Source of the DNA: Candidatus Promineofilum glycogenicum
Lineage (GTDB): Bacteria > Chloroflexota > Anaerolineae > Promineifilales > Promineifilaceae
NCBI GenBank assembly: GCA_016707605.1
Contig: JADJHJ010000003.1
Span: 310,001 to 374,000, forward strand
Reading direction: 5' to 3'
Length of the DNA stretch: 64,000 bases
Positions 1-9,791 of the stretch are shown in pieces. The position numbers and the translations under genes were made by a program. The notes beneath the pieces were generated by a model. That model saw only the letters and a list, made by a program, of their open reading frames with translations, had not been told where the DNA came from and ran no database searches. The first letter of the stretch is position 1, and each line of letters opens with the position of its first letter.

Positions 1-37
1 TCCCTAATCCCTAATCCCTAACACCTAATCCCTGATC
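1..37. repeat. TAATCCC tandem repeat at window edge
   Basis: Degenerate direct repeats of TAATCCC/CTAATCCCT run from the first base into the end of the FAA hydrolase gene, so they also encode the last residues of that protein. A related short run lies at 7077-7100 after priA. Any second arm would be outside the window. Confidence 0.6.
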
Positions 38-906
38 TTGTTGCGAATCGTCCCAATCCCCTCAATGGCGCACTCGACCACGTCACCGGGGCGCAGGAAG
101 ACGGGCGGCTTGCGGGCGAAGCCGACGCCGCTGGGTGTGCCGGTGGCGATGATGTCGCCCGGCAGCAGGGTCATGGTGCGTGACAGGATTTCGATAATCG
201 TCGGGATGTCGAAGGTCATCGTCTCGCCGGCGCTGTCCTGGCGCAGTTCGCCGTTGACGTGGCAGGTGATGCGCAGGGCGTGGGGGTCGGCGATGGCGTC
301 GGCGGTGACGATCCACGGCCCGATGGGGCAGCAGCCGTCGAGGCTCTTGCCGACGTGGAACTGCTTGTGGGCCGTTTGCAGGTCGCGGGCGGTCACGTCG
401 TTGAGGATGGTGTAGCCGAAGACGTGGGACATGGCCTCGGCGCGGGCGACGCGGCGGGCGGGGCGGCCGATGATGAAGGCCAGCTCGGCCTCATAGTCCA
501 TCTGGGCCGAGATGGCGTCATCGACCGGGATGTCGTCGTAGGGGCCGTTGACGCTGGTGGTGGCCTTGGTGAAGATGACCGGGTACTCGGTCGTAGCGAC
601 CGGGGACTCGGTCGGCACCTGTTCGCCGCGGGCCTCATACGACTCGCGGGCGTGTTCGGCGTAGTTCTTGCCCAGGCAGATGACGTTGCGGCGCGGGGTG
701 GGGATGGGGGAGAGGAGGCGGGCGTTGGCCAAGGGCAAGGTGGCGGGGGCGGTTGCGGCGTACTCCCGCGCGCGGGCCAGGGCTTCCGGGCCGTTGTCGA
801 TGAGGGTTAGGATGTCCGGGGCAATAGACGAGAGATCGATGATGGCGTCATTGTGGAGGAGGCCGGGGGTAAGACGATTATCATAGAGGTAGGTGACGAG
901 TTTCAC
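25..906 (-). CDS. Fumarylacetoacetate hydrolase family protein
   Basis: This 293-residue protein belongs to the FAA hydrolase superfamily (fumarylpyruvate hydrolase/acylpyruvase-like), metal-dependent enzymes that cleave or decarboxylate beta-diketo acids in aromatic or amino-acid breakdown. Visible signatures are CLGKNYAEHARE near the start of the catalytic domain, the metal-ligand stretch DYEAELAFIIG, NDVTARDLQ, GKSLDGCCPIGPW and GDIIATGTPSGVG. An N-terminal extension of about 70 residues precedes the core, as is usual in the family. The start is GTG with GGAG about six bases upstream. The last residues come from the TAATCCC repeat. The substrate cannot be read from sequence, and no other catabolic gene is adjacent in view. 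Confidence 0.9.
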   Translation of the reverse strand: MKLVTYLYDNRLTPGLLHNDAIIDLSSIAPDILTLIDNGPEALARAREYAATAPATLPLANARLLSPIPTPRRNVICLGKNYAEHARESYEARGEQVPTESPVATTEYPVIFTKATTSVNGPYDDIPVDDAISAQMDYEAELAFIIGRPARRVARAEAMSHVFGYTILNDVTARDLQTAHKQFHVGKSLDGCCPIGPWIVTADAIADPHALRITCHVNGELRQDSAGETMTFDIPTIIEILSRTMTLLPGDIIATGTPSGVGFARKPPVFLRPGDVVECAIEGIGTIRNKIRD

Positions 907-978
907 GTGTGCTCCGATTGCTGGAAACGGCGGCTAAGAAACCGATCTGAGATAAGGGAATTTGGAAAAGGTCGTGGT

Positions 979-2802
979 CTATTTCGTTGAGTACTGATCG
1001 GTTTCGGGCTTTTCGAGTAGTCTAAGCTGTGTAACAGTTGCCGGGGTCTCGGTCTCTCCGTTCGATCTCCTTTCCGACATACCGGTCGTACGCGCTGCCG
1101 CAGTGACTTCGCCCCAACTGACAAAGTACTGATCATAGTATTCGATAGGATACGTCGTGTGCCCAATTAGCTCGTCACGCGATGGAACGTGGCCTAGCAA
1201 GGCAGCGATCCGTTTGACTTCGAGTTGAAGGGTCTTTTTCGGAACCTTGTAGACTTGTTTCTTTAGGCGAGGGACAGGACTATTCTTGCTGCTCAAGACC
1301 CTTTCTACTTTACGAAACGGGTCTATACCATTCCGTACTTCAAGATGTCTCTCTAAGGCCATCTCGCAGTATTTTTCTGAAGAATCAATGCCAATATATC
1401 TTCGGTGCAATTGATGCGCTGTTAAGGTGGTTGTGCCTGAGCCGTTAAAGCAGTCAATCACCACTTCTCCAGGCTTGCTGAAAATGGAGATTAATCTATA
1501 CATTAAATGCGGTGGTAGTTGGGTCGGATGATCAACCCTTCTGCTGTTATGCTTTAGCCTATGAATATCACCCCATAGGTCAGTAAGAGGCGCGCGATCA
1601 TCAACGCGCAACGCGATTCGACTCCCCACACAGTCGGCTCTTAGGCAATAATTGTCTGCCAGTGGTCGAAGAGTATTGAAAGTTCTTGGCGCGCTCTGGT
1701 GCCTAGATGCTTCTGATTCTCCTACAAGTCCGGGCAACAAACGGGATTCGCCTTTGCTAAAGCAAAGGATGGTGTAGTGTGCTGGCATGATAAGCCGCAC
1801 CGGATAAGCCAGAGCATCCCAAACGATCCAATTCTGAAAACTCAGAATTGACTCCATATGCAGGAAGTGTCGCACTGCCCACAGAGGTATGTTTAACAGG
1901 GCTAGAGTGCGACCGGGTTTAAGGACCCGCCCTAGTTCAGTAATCCATTTGTCACACCAATCAAAGTAGTCCTTGATCTTGAGGTCGTCACTATAGCCGG
2001 AATAGCTCTTGCCTAGATTGTAGGGAGGATCGGTAAAGGCGAAGTCCACTGAACCTGTCGGTATTTGTCTGAGGGTCTCTAAGCAATCCGCGTTAATAAC
2101 TGTGTTGATCAACTCCTGTGGCAGCGAATTCTCATCAAACTCAACAAAGCCCAGTGGGGCTGGAATGCGAAGGAGATATAACCTAGCCAGATCGATTACT
2201 AATAGTTGTTTATAGGGTTCTAGGCCAAAGAGGTCTGCCAGCCTTGTGAAGACAGGTTCAAGATCATCGGCCAAGTCAACTCGAATGTCTCGCCACACAT
2301 CCGATAACAGTGTCCCGCCCTCATGATAAGTATGCTTTTTGCCTCCGTAGTCTTTGGTAGTCTTATCGCACGTGGGACAATAAGTGTAGGCAATACGTGT
2401 CTTTGTGTGACGCAGGGACTGCGAATAGCGGGTTAAGATTAGCAGGCCAAAGTGCTCGTTAGGTATACGCCGGTTATCGTTCCCAACAGCTACGGTTCGC
2501 CGAATGGCGACCCAATGTTGATAGCGCGTGCTAGGTTCCAAATTTTCCAGCACCCGAACCAAGTCTACTATCTCGCCCAGAACGACCAAGGTTGCCTGTG
2601 AGCCTAAACGCCTGGCTATCTCGGCTATTAGTTCGCCACACCCCTGCAATGAGCATTTATAGTCATTAGTGGAAGTGATAGCTGGCAAACGCACAGCAAT
2701 GACCTCGTTCAAGCCATCGACAGCTTGAAAAAGCTCTTCATGAGTCGCGGGAGCTATTTCATGAATTGAAAGCGGCTGACTCTGCTCAGAAAAGTGCGTC
2801 AT
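979..2802 (-). CDS. Site-specific DNA methyltransferase (beta class, N4-C or N6-A)
   Basis: A 607-residue DNA methyltransferase. The catalytic motif TDPPYNLG comes before the AdoMet-binding motif CFNGSGTT, which is the beta-class order. This class modifies an exocyclic amine (N6-adenine or N4-cytosine). The N-terminal part has a possible zinc-binding pair CPTC. The C-terminal part (RIAALLGHVPSRDEL and the following SWGEVTAAARTTGM) resembles the HNH/homing-endonuclease-associated DNA-binding repeat and may take part in target recognition. It lies ten bases downstream of the putative restriction endonuclease, so the two likely form one operon. The gene is visibly AT-richer than its neighbours, with codon use unlike them, which suggests horizontal acquisition. 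The exact recognition site is unknown. Confidence 0.85.
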   Translation of the reverse strand: MTHFSEQSQPLSIHEIAPATHEELFQAVDGLNEVIAVRLPAITSTNDYKCSLQGCGELIAEIARRLGSQATLVVLGEIVDLVRVLENLEPSTRYQHWVAIRRTVAVGNDNRRIPNEHFGLLILTRYSQSLRHTKTRIAYTYCPTCDKTTKDYGGKKHTYHEGGTLLSDVWRDIRVDLADDLEPVFTRLADLFGLEPYKQLLVIDLARLYLLRIPAPLGFVEFDENSLPQELINTVINADCLETLRQIPTGSVDFAFTDPPYNLGKSYSGYSDDLKIKDYFDWCDKWITELGRVLKPGRTLALLNIPLWAVRHFLHMESILSFQNWIVWDALAYPVRLIMPAHYTILCFSKGESRLLPGLVGESEASRHQSAPRTFNTLRPLADNYCLRADCVGSRIALRVDDRAPLTDLWGDIHRLKHNSRRVDHPTQLPPHLMYRLISIFSKPGEVVIDCFNGSGTTTLTAHQLHRRYIGIDSSEKYCEMALERHLEVRNGIDPFRKVERVLSSKNSPVPRLKKQVYKVPKKTLQLEVKRIAALLGHVPSRDELIGHTTYPIEYYDQYFVSWGEVTAAARTTGMSERRSNGETETPATVTQLRLLEKPETDQYSTK

Positions 2803-2812
2803 AGCTGTCTAC

Positions 2813-3878
2813 TTAAGTCAGTTCCTCTTTTAGAAATTGAGCCAACAGATCAAGCTCAGGACGGGAAAAGGCAACAGTGCAATGGCTATGTGCGCAAATG
2901 ACACGTAAGGCTGTTTCTCGCTGGAAGTTACCCGACCCATCAAGAACGTAGGCGATCTTATGACCAGCTTTCACGACCTGCTCGTAACGGGCTCGGGCTT
3001 GTCCCGCCTTTCTTTCAATAACGCTATTAGTTGTGACTTGGAAACTGACCTCGATAGCAACGTAGTTTGTACCGTTTGTGGCCACCAGATCGAACGAGGT
3101 TAATCGCCCGGTGCTTGCATCTGTATGGGTCACACCCGGTAATCGGCCTGAAATATGTATATCGATGTCAGTGCCGGTTAGCTTCTCTCTGAGATACTCG
3201 GCTACGAACCGCTGTGCGATCTGGCCTAGATTATTAGTTTTCGCCCCAGACGTGATCCGACTGACCCAAATGTACCTCTGCTTTACGAACGCGGAAAGTT
3301 CATCGGGCCTTCCCAAATATTCACCTATCTCGCACCTGGAAAGTGCCGAGGCGATGCTAAGAGTTCGGCTCGTCAATCGAACTGCCAAAGAGAAGAATGG
3401 CGGCCGTATCCCTCTGTAGGTCAGACAATGGCCTCGATACCAATAGCTGCTTTCCATCAATTCCCAGTGTTTTGTTATTCAGCTTCGAATGTGGCAACGT
3501 CTTGAAGAAATAGGAGCGCTGTTCCCCGCGCCAACGATAGCGCAATTCGCCTTGAGGAAATAGAATGGCGAACTCTCTCCCAACGCGCTGAAGCATCTCT
3601 CCACCAAAGTCAGCCAAAATTACAAGGTGCTTTAGGAAGAGGTTAGCTGGCAGGGTTGCGGATTCCAGAATGGCAAACAGACTTTCTAGATTAGGCGTTT
3701 CGATCCCGATTATATTCAGAAACTGCTCCTGAGTCTTCAGGAGCAAGGGTATAACGCTAAGATTCGCTTCGAGAGCGGATAACTCGTCTGGCCAAAACTT
3801 CGATGCGACTTGCTCAAGTTCTTTAACGGTGCGCTGATATTTTGTGCGTTCAGCCATATCGTAATACCTAGAAGCCAC
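2813..3878 (-). CDS. Probable type II restriction endonuclease, frame-broken
   Basis: Two overlapping reading frames, 3357-3878 (173 residues) and 2813-3460 (215 residues), look like the N- and C-terminal parts of one protein. They sit directly upstream of the methyltransferase. The second frame has a PD-(D/E)xK-like arrangement: Asp in TSFDLVATNG, then YVAIEVSFQVTT with Glu and a polar partner, then a basic helix ERKAGQARARYEQ. A single extra base near 3357-3400 would explain the frame change. The alternative is two separate overlapping proteins, with the second starting at the ATG at 3460. Family identity is inferred from position and this motif only. AT-rich composition matches the methyltransferase. 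Confidence 0.55.
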
Positions 3879-3981
3879 AGACCCTTAGCAAAGTATAGCA
3901 CAGCCGTTCGTAAGCCAATAGCTTGGTTTGGTAGCTTCATCTCACGCAATCAGAACACATGTTCTTATTTGACCTTTGAGA

Positions 3982-3987
3982 TACAAT
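3982..3987 (+). promoter_or_regulatory. -10 box of priA, probably leaderless
   Basis: TACAAT lies seven bases before the priA ATG at 3995, so transcription would start at or next to the start codon. There is no Shine-Dalgarno sequence. No good -35 box is seen. Confidence 0.45.
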
Positions 3988-3994
3988 ACACAGT

Positions 3995-6900
3995 ATGGAC
4001 TCTGCCCCTTTCGCCGAAGTCGTCGTCAACGTCGAAGTCGCTCTGGCCGACGCCTACCACTACCACATCCCGGCCGACTTGCGCGCGGAATTGCGCGTCG
4101 GCCATCTGGTGGAGGTGGAGTTCGGCCGCCGCCTGGCCCAGGGCATCGTCGTCGCCTTCGCCGACAGCGCCCCGGTGGAGGAGACCAAGCCCATCATCGG
4201 CCTCATCGACCCCGAGCCGGTGCTGTGGCCGTGGCAGATCGACCTGGCCCGCTGGCTCAGCCGCCGCTACCTGGCCCCGCTCAACGCCTGCTTCCGCCTG
4301 CTGCTGCCGCCCGGCCTGACGCGCTGGGCCGACGTGACTTACGACATCAACCCGCGCTGGGACGGCGCGGGGCCGCTGACCGAAAACCAGCGCCGCCTCA
4401 TCGACCTGCTGCGCGAGCGGGGCGACCAGCGCGGGCGGCAGATCGGCCGGGTCATGAAGAAGAGCGAGTGGCAGGCGGCGGCGACGCAACTGGTCAAGCG
4501 CGGCATCCTGCGCCGCGCCTCGGTGCTCGACCCGCCGCGCGCCAAGCCCAAGCAGGTGCGCCTGGTGGAACTGACCGCCGGCTGGCCGCGCATCCAGGCC
4601 GCCGCGCCGCAACTGGGCCGGGCCAGCAAGGCCGCCGACGTGCTGCACCACCTGGCGACGCTGGCCGACCCGCTGCCGAGCGAGGCCGAGGTGCGCGCGG
4701 CGACCGGGGCCGAGGTCAAGCACCTGGTCGCCCTGGCCGACGAGGGGTTGATCGCCCGCCTGCCGGCGCAGACGGTGGCCCTGCCCGTGCCCGGCGTGCG
4801 GCGCAAGGACGTGCCCGCGCCGCTGCGGGCGGCCTGGGCGCGGCTGCCCATCGCCCCCGATGAATTGCCGCCGGCGACGCTGGCCGCGCTGCTCGACGAC
4901 GGGCTGGCCCGCCTGGAGCCGCTGCCGGCCACGGTCAGCCTGGTCATTCCCCGCCGCGTGGCCTATCGCCACATCCTGCGGCTGCGCAGCGCCGCGGTCT
5001 ATGGCGACGTGCTCGAATTGCTGACCCGCGAGGCGCGGCCGGTGGCCATCAGCGACGTCTACGCTCAGACGGCGGCGACGCTGAAGCACCTGCGGCGGCT
5101 GGCCGAGCTTGACCTGGTGGCGCTGAAGGCGGCCGAGGTCTGGCGCGACTCGCTGGCCGACCGCGACTTCGCCCCGGCCGAGCCGCCGGAGTTGACGCTC
5201 GACCAGGCGCGGGTGTGGGGGCGGATCAAAGTGGCGATGATCGAGGGGGAGGATGGCGACGAGTGGGATGATGAGGACGGCGGGTGGGGCGAAGAGGGCG
5301 GCGATGACGCCGGGGAACCGGCGGATCAGGATTCCAGCGACCCGATGGACGCGGCCACGCCCTTCCTGCTGCACGGCGTGACGGGCAGCGGCAAGACGGA
5401 AATCTACATGCGGGCCATCGACTACGCCCTGGAGCGGGGGCAGCAGGCCATCGTCCTGGTGCCGGAGATCGCCCTGACGCCGCAGACGGTGCGCCGCTTT
5501 GCCGCGCGCTTCCCCGGCCGCGTGGCCGTGCTCCACAGCGCCCTCAGCGATGGCGAGCGCTACGACACCTGGCGGCGGGCGCGGCAAGGGCTGTTCGACA
5601 TCGCCATCGGCCCGCGCAGCGCCCTCTTCGCGCCGCTGCCCAACCTGGGCGTCATCATCGTTGACGAGGAGCACGACGCCAGCTATAAGCAGACGCCGCC
5701 CGTGCCCGCGCCCTACTACCACGCCCGCGACGCGGCTATCGCCCTGGCCGGCTTCACCGGGGCAACGATCATCCTGGGCAGCGCCACGCCCGACGTAGTC
5801 ACCTACCACCGCGCCCGCTCCGGCCGCTACCAACTGCTGGAGCTGCCGCGGCGCATCATGGGCCACCGCCGGCGCATCACGGCCCAAGCCCAGCGGCTGG
5901 GCGTCGCCAGCCACTATCAACCATTTGAGCAACAGGCCGCGGGGCTGATGGACGACGCTTCCGCCCCCTGCTCCCCCGCCCCCCTGCCCCCCCGCCCTCT
6001 GATCCGGCGCTGCCGGACGACATCATGAAGCTCGACGATGCCCTCACCATTCCCCTGCCGCCCATCCAGGTGGTGGACATGCGCCAGGAGTTGCGCGCCG
6101 GCAACCGGGCCGTCTTCAGCCGGGCGCTCGACGCGGCGGTGACGGAGACGCTGGCCCGCGGCGAGCAGTGCATCCTGTTCCTGAACCGGCGCGGCACGTC
6201 GACCTTCGTCAACTGCCGCGACTGCGGCCACGTGATGAACTGCCCGCGCTGTGGCGTGCCGCTGACCTACCACCAGTCGCAACTGCTGCTCGTCTGCCAC
6301 CAGTGCGGCCGGCGCGAGCCGAACCCGCCCGTCTGCCCCAAATGCGGCTCGGAGCGCATTCGTTTCTTCGGCCTGGGCACGGAGAAGCTGGCCGAACTGG
6401 TCGCGGCGCGCTGGCCGGAGGCGCGGCTCATTCGCTGGGACCGCGACACGACGGCCGAGGAAGGCTCCCACGAGGCGCTGCTGGCCGGGTTCATCGAGCG
6501 CAAGACCGACATCCTCGTCGGCACGCAGATGATCGCCAAGGGGCTGGACTTGCCGTTTGTGACCCTGGTCGGCGTCATCTCGGCCGACATCTCGCTGGGC
6601 CTGCCCGACCACAACACCGGCGAGCGCGTCTTCCAGGTGTTGGCCCAGGTGGCGGGGCGGGCGGGGCGCGGTCTGCTGGGCGGGCGGGTCATCATCCAGA
6701 CCTATCAGCCGGAGCACTACGCCATCCGCTCGGCGGCCGAACACGACTACGCCGGCTTCTACGTCGAGGAGATTCGCTTCCGCACCCAGCGGGCGCTGCC
6801 CCCCTTCCGGCGCCTGGCCCGGCTGCTGGTGGCCGATCCGGTGAACGACCGGGCCAAGCGCATGGCCGAGGATATGGCGCGGGTGCTGGCGGCGGCGGTG

Positions 6901-7080
6901 CGCGAGCGGGCGCTGGCGGCGACGGAGATCCTCGGCCCGACGCCGGCCTTCTTCACCCGGCTCGACGGCCGCTACCGCTGGCACATCGTCATCTACTCCC
7001 CCGACCCCCACCGCCTGCTCGACGACCTGCACGTGCCGCGGCCGTGGGTCGTTGATATAGATCCAGAAAGTACGCTCTAA
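3995..7080 (+). CDS. priA: Primosomal protein N' (replication-restart helicase PriA), single-base frame break
   Basis: PriA is the 3'-5' superfamily 2 helicase that restarts stalled replication forks. Frame 3995-6028 holds the N-terminal DNA-binding domain, winged-helix region, Walker A (GVTGSGKTEIYMRA) and DEEH box (IIVDEEHDASYKQ). Frame 6025-7080 holds the zinc-binding cysteines (CRDCGHVMNCPRCG, CHQCG, CPKCG) and the C-terminal helicase half, ending close to the family norm. The second frame is open upstream of its ATG back through the C-rich stretch at 5960-5993, so one base missing there (for example in the C7 run 5987-5993) restores a single protein. Two additions are unusual: an acidic Asp/Glu/Gly-rich insert encoded at about 5240-5330, and a Pro/Ala-rich linker from the C-rich repeat. 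PriA is highly conserved, so an assembly indel is the likeliest cause. Confidence 0.9.
5960..5994. repeat. C-rich low-complexity run inside priA
   Basis: Repeated C4-C7 runs separated by single T or G resemble one arm of the CCCCTGCTCCCC-type element seen at 39850-39929 and 37026-37142. They encode a Pro/Ala-rich linker and contain the priA frame break. Confidence 0.5.
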
Positions 7081-7100
7081 TCCCTAGCCCCTAATTCTCT

Positions 7101-7172
7101 TGTCCCCGCCCGGACTCGAACCGGGATCGATCGCTTAGGAGGCGATTACTCTATCCTTTGAGCTACGAGGAC
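7101..7172 (-). tRNA. tRNA-Arg (anticodon CCT)
   Basis: The minus strand folds as a cloverleaf. The acceptor stem GTCCTCG pairs with CGGGGAC, discriminator A at 7101. The D stem is GCTC/GAGT. The anticodon stem ATCGC/GCGAT encloses the loop CTCCTAA with anticodon CCT. The T arm is CCCGG-TTCGAGT-CCGGG. CCA is not encoded. It decodes AGG. Confidence 0.93.
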
Positions 7173-7466
7173 GCTACGGGGCCGATTTTAGCTGACTCGC
7201 GGCGGGGCGGCTACTGGGCCGCGGCGTGTTAACGTCGCGCTAAAAGCCTTGCCTCCTGCGGCGATCCTAGTACTATTCCACTTGGTACTTCCCACACCCC
7301 ACATTACTAGGACCACTGCACGCTGACAGCCGCGCTCAATGGGCGCTGAAGCGGCCAACCAAACACACTGCCGCTCACACGCAACGAAGCGCCCAATGCA
7401 CGACCGCGCAGCGTATTCCGGCGCTACCTGGCGAACAACGACGCAGATGAGCATGGAACATCCGAT
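7173..7466. other. Intergenic region upstream of the fused PFK
   Basis: About 290 bases without a convincing gene, spanning the tRNA-Arg upstream side and the fused PFK leader. An 8-base inverted pair TCCTAGTA / TACTAGGA lies at about 7266-7310, and TGGGCGCT / AGCGCCCA lies further down. Both are weak and could be operators or chance. No clear Shine-Dalgarno precedes the ATG at 7467. Confidence 0.35.
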
Positions 7467-9704
7467 ATGAAAAGAATCGCTGTATTTACGAGCGGCGGCG
7501 ACGCCCAGGGCATGAACGCCGCCTTGCGCGCCGTGGTGCGAACGGGGCTGGAGCGCGGGCTGGAGGTCTTCGCCATCTATGAAGGCTACTCCGGCATGGT
7601 CGAGGGCGGCAGCCGCATCAAGCCCATGACCTGGGGCGACGTGGGCGGCATCCTCCACCTCGGCGGCACGATCATCGGCTCGGCCCGCTGCAAGGAGTTT
7701 CGCGAGCGCGCCGGCCGGCTGCGCGCCGTCCACAACCTGCTGCTGCACGAGATCGAAGGGCTGGTCGTCATCGGCGGCGACGGCAGCCTGACCGGGGCCG
7801 ACATCTTGAAGCGCGAGTGGACGGGCCTGGTGCAAGAGTTGGTCGAAACCGGCCGCGTCAGCAAGAACGCCGCCGAGCGCGCCAAGTCGCTGGCCGTCGT
7901 CGGCATTATCGGCTCTATCGACAACGACATGTTCGGCTCCGACATCACCACCGGGGCCGACACGGCGCTGCACCGCATCATCGAGGCCACCGACGCCATC
8001 AGCAGCACGGCCGCCAGCCACCAGCGCACCTTCGTCGTCGAGGTCATGGGCCGCCACTGCGGCTACCTGGCGCTGATGAGCGCCATGGCCTCCGGCGCGG
8101 ACTGGGTGCTCATCCCCGAATCGCCGCCCGACGTGGACGACTGGGAGTCGAAGATGTGCGAGGCGCTGCTGCACGGCCGCGAGGTAGGCCGGCGCGACAT
8201 CATGGTCATCGTTGCCGAAGGCGCGACCGACCGCAACGGCAAGGAGATCACCACCGAGCACGTCAAGAAGGTGCTGGAAGATCGTCTGGGCGAAGACGCG
8301 CGCATCACCGTGCTGGGCCACGTCCAGCGCGGCGGCGCGCCCAGCGCCTTCGACCGCAATCTGAGCACGATGCTGGGTGCGGAAGCCATCGAGGCCATCA
8401 CGTCCATGGACCCCAATGGCGAGCCGCTCATCGTCGGCATGCAGGGCAACAAGTTGACGCGCACCCGGCTCGACGTAGCCCTGGCCAAGACCAAGGCCGT
8501 GGCCGACGCCGTGGCCGCCAAGAACTTTGACGAAGCGCTGGCCCTGCGCGGGCAGTCGTTCGCCGAGTCGTTCCGCGTTGTGCGCACGCTGGTGCGGGCG
8601 CTGCCCCATGAACCGGCGCCCGACCAGCGCCGGCTGCGCCTGGCCATCGTGCACGGCGGCGGCCCCGCGCCGGGCATGAACACCGCCGTGCGCGCCGCGG
8701 TGCGCATCGGCATCGACCGCGGCCACACCATCCTGGGTGTGCGCAACGCCTTCCGCGGTCTGGTCAACGGCGAGATCGAGGAGTTGAACTGGATGAGCGT
8801 CAACGGCTGGGCCGGCCGCGGTGGCTCGGAGTTGGGCACCAACCGCGCCGTCCCCAAGGGGCGCGACCTGTACGCCATAGCCCGCCATCTGGAAGAGCAG
8901 AAGATTGACGGCATCCTGATGGTCGGCGGCTGGTCGGGCTACCAGTCGATCCTGGAACTGCACGGCCAGCGCCACAACTACCCGGCCTTCGACATCCCCA
9001 TGATCTGCCTGCCGGCGACGATCAACAACAACCTGCCGGGCACGGAGTTGAGCGTGGGGGCCGACACGGCGCTGAATAGCATCGTCTCGGCCGTGGACAA
9101 GATCAAGCAGTCGGCCGTCGCCTCGCAACGCGCCTTCATCGTCGAGGTCATGGGCTACTACTGCGGCTATCTGGCCCTGATGGGCGCGCTGGCCACCGGC
9201 GCGGAGCGGTTCTACCTGCACGAAGCCGGCGTCACCATGCGCGACCTCGTGGAAGACGTCGAGGAGTTCAAGCACGCCTTCCAGCACGGCAAGCGGCTGG
9301 GTCTGATCATCCGCAACGAGAAGGCCAACGAGGTCTACTCCACCCACTTCATGCGCACCCTGTTCGAGGAAGAGGGCGGCGACCTGTTCGACGTGCGCGA
9401 AGCCATCCTGGGCCACTTGCAGCAGGGCGGCACGCCATCGCCGTTCGACCGCATCTTTGCCACGCGGCTGGCCGTGCGCTGCATTGACTTCCTGGAACAG
9501 GCGATCAACAATCGCGAATCGTCCGGCGCCTGCATCGGCCAGATTCAGGGCGACATTCGTTACACCAGCCTGGAGGACGTGCCGCGCCAGATGGACTACC
9601 AGCACAGCCGGCCGCTGAAGCAGTGGTGGATGGACCTGCGGCCCATCGCCCGCGTCCTGGCTCTGCCCGGCCCGTCGATGCGCGGCCAAGGGTATCGCGG
9701 CTAA
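7467..9704 (+). CDS. Fused double-domain 6-phosphofructokinase, eukaryotic-type
   Basis: A 745-residue protein made of two tandem phosphofructokinase domains, phosphorylating fructose 6-phosphate in glycolysis. The N half (about 1-370) keeps catalytic signatures: SGGDAQGMN, GGDGS at about 103-107 (the Gly after GGD indicates ATP as donor), GSIDNDMFG with the catalytic Asp, and EVMGRHCGYLAL. The C half (about 390-745) is degenerate at the same sites: HGGGPAPGMN, GGWSGYQS in place of GGDGS, and PATINNNLPG with Asn for the catalytic Asp. It retains sugar-phosphate-site features such as HLQQGGTPSPFDR. This pattern of active N half and regulatory-looking C half is that of eukaryotic PFK-1; typical bacterial PfkA is a single domain of about 320 residues. 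The next gene is a second PFK of pyrophosphate type. Confidence 0.92.
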   Translation: MKRIAVFTSGGDAQGMNAALRAVVRTGLERGLEVFAIYEGYSGMVEGGSRIKPMTWGDVGGILHLGGTIIGSARCKEFRERAGRLRAVHNLLLHEIEGLVVIGGDGSLTGADILKREWTGLVQELVETGRVSKNAAERAKSLAVVGIIGSIDNDMFGSDITTGADTALHRIIEATDAISSTAASHQRTFVVEVMGRHCGYLALMSAMASGADWVLIPESPPDVDDWESKMCEALLHGREVGRRDIMVIVAEGATDRNGKEITTEHVKKVLEDRLGEDARITVLGHVQRGGAPSAFDRNLSTMLGAEAIEAITSMDPNGEPLIVGMQGNKLTRTRLDVALAKTKAVADAVAAKNFDEALALRGQSFAESFRVVRTLVRALPHEPAPDQRRLRLAIVHGGGPAPGMNTAVRAAVRIGIDRGHTILGVRNAFRGLVNGEIEELNWMSVNGWAGRGGSELGTNRAVPKGRDLYAIARHLEEQKIDGILMVGGWSGYQSILELHGQRHNYPAFDIPMICLPATINNNLPGTELSVGADTALNSIVSAVDKIKQSAVASQRAFIVEVMGYYCGYLALMGALATGAERFYLHEAGVTMRDLVEDVEEFKHAFQHGKRLGLIIRNEKANEVYSTHFMRTLFEEEGGDLFDVREAILGHLQQGGTPSPFDRIFATRLAVRCIDFLEQAINNRESSGACIGQIQGDIRYTSLEDVPRQMDYQHSRPLKQWWMDLRPIARVLALPGPSMRGQGYRG

Positions 9705-9708
9705 TAAC

Positions 9709-9744
9709 TAGAAACCGAGTTTCTTCTGAGAAACTCGGTTTCTA
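9709..9744. terminator. Perfect 16-bp hairpin between the two PFK genes
   Basis: Arms 9709-9724 and 9729-9744 are perfectly complementary (arm TAGAAACCGAGTTTCT) with a four-base loop TCTG. It begins right after the stop of the fused PFK. There is no U tract, so it may be a terminator, an mRNA-stabilising hairpin or another palindromic repeat. Confidence 0.6.
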
Positions 9745-9791
9745 AGACATAGACAAGCAATCATTCATCTCATCAACGAGGAGACAGTGTC

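Noticed and set aside
1..37. Telomere-like TAATCCC repeat
   Set aside because: Short degenerate run in the middle of normal gene order; same type occurs at 7077-7100; there is no sign of a linear replicon end.
3965..5932. 655-residue minus-strand frame opposite priA
   Set aside because: Low-complexity Arg/Gly/Gln shadow of a high-GC gene; no start signal and no family motif.
7188..9689. 833-residue open frame on the minus strand opposite the fused PFK
   Set aside because: Composition (His/Val/Ala/Gln-rich, no domain motif) is that of a GC-rich antisense shadow; the plus-strand PFK has full motifs.
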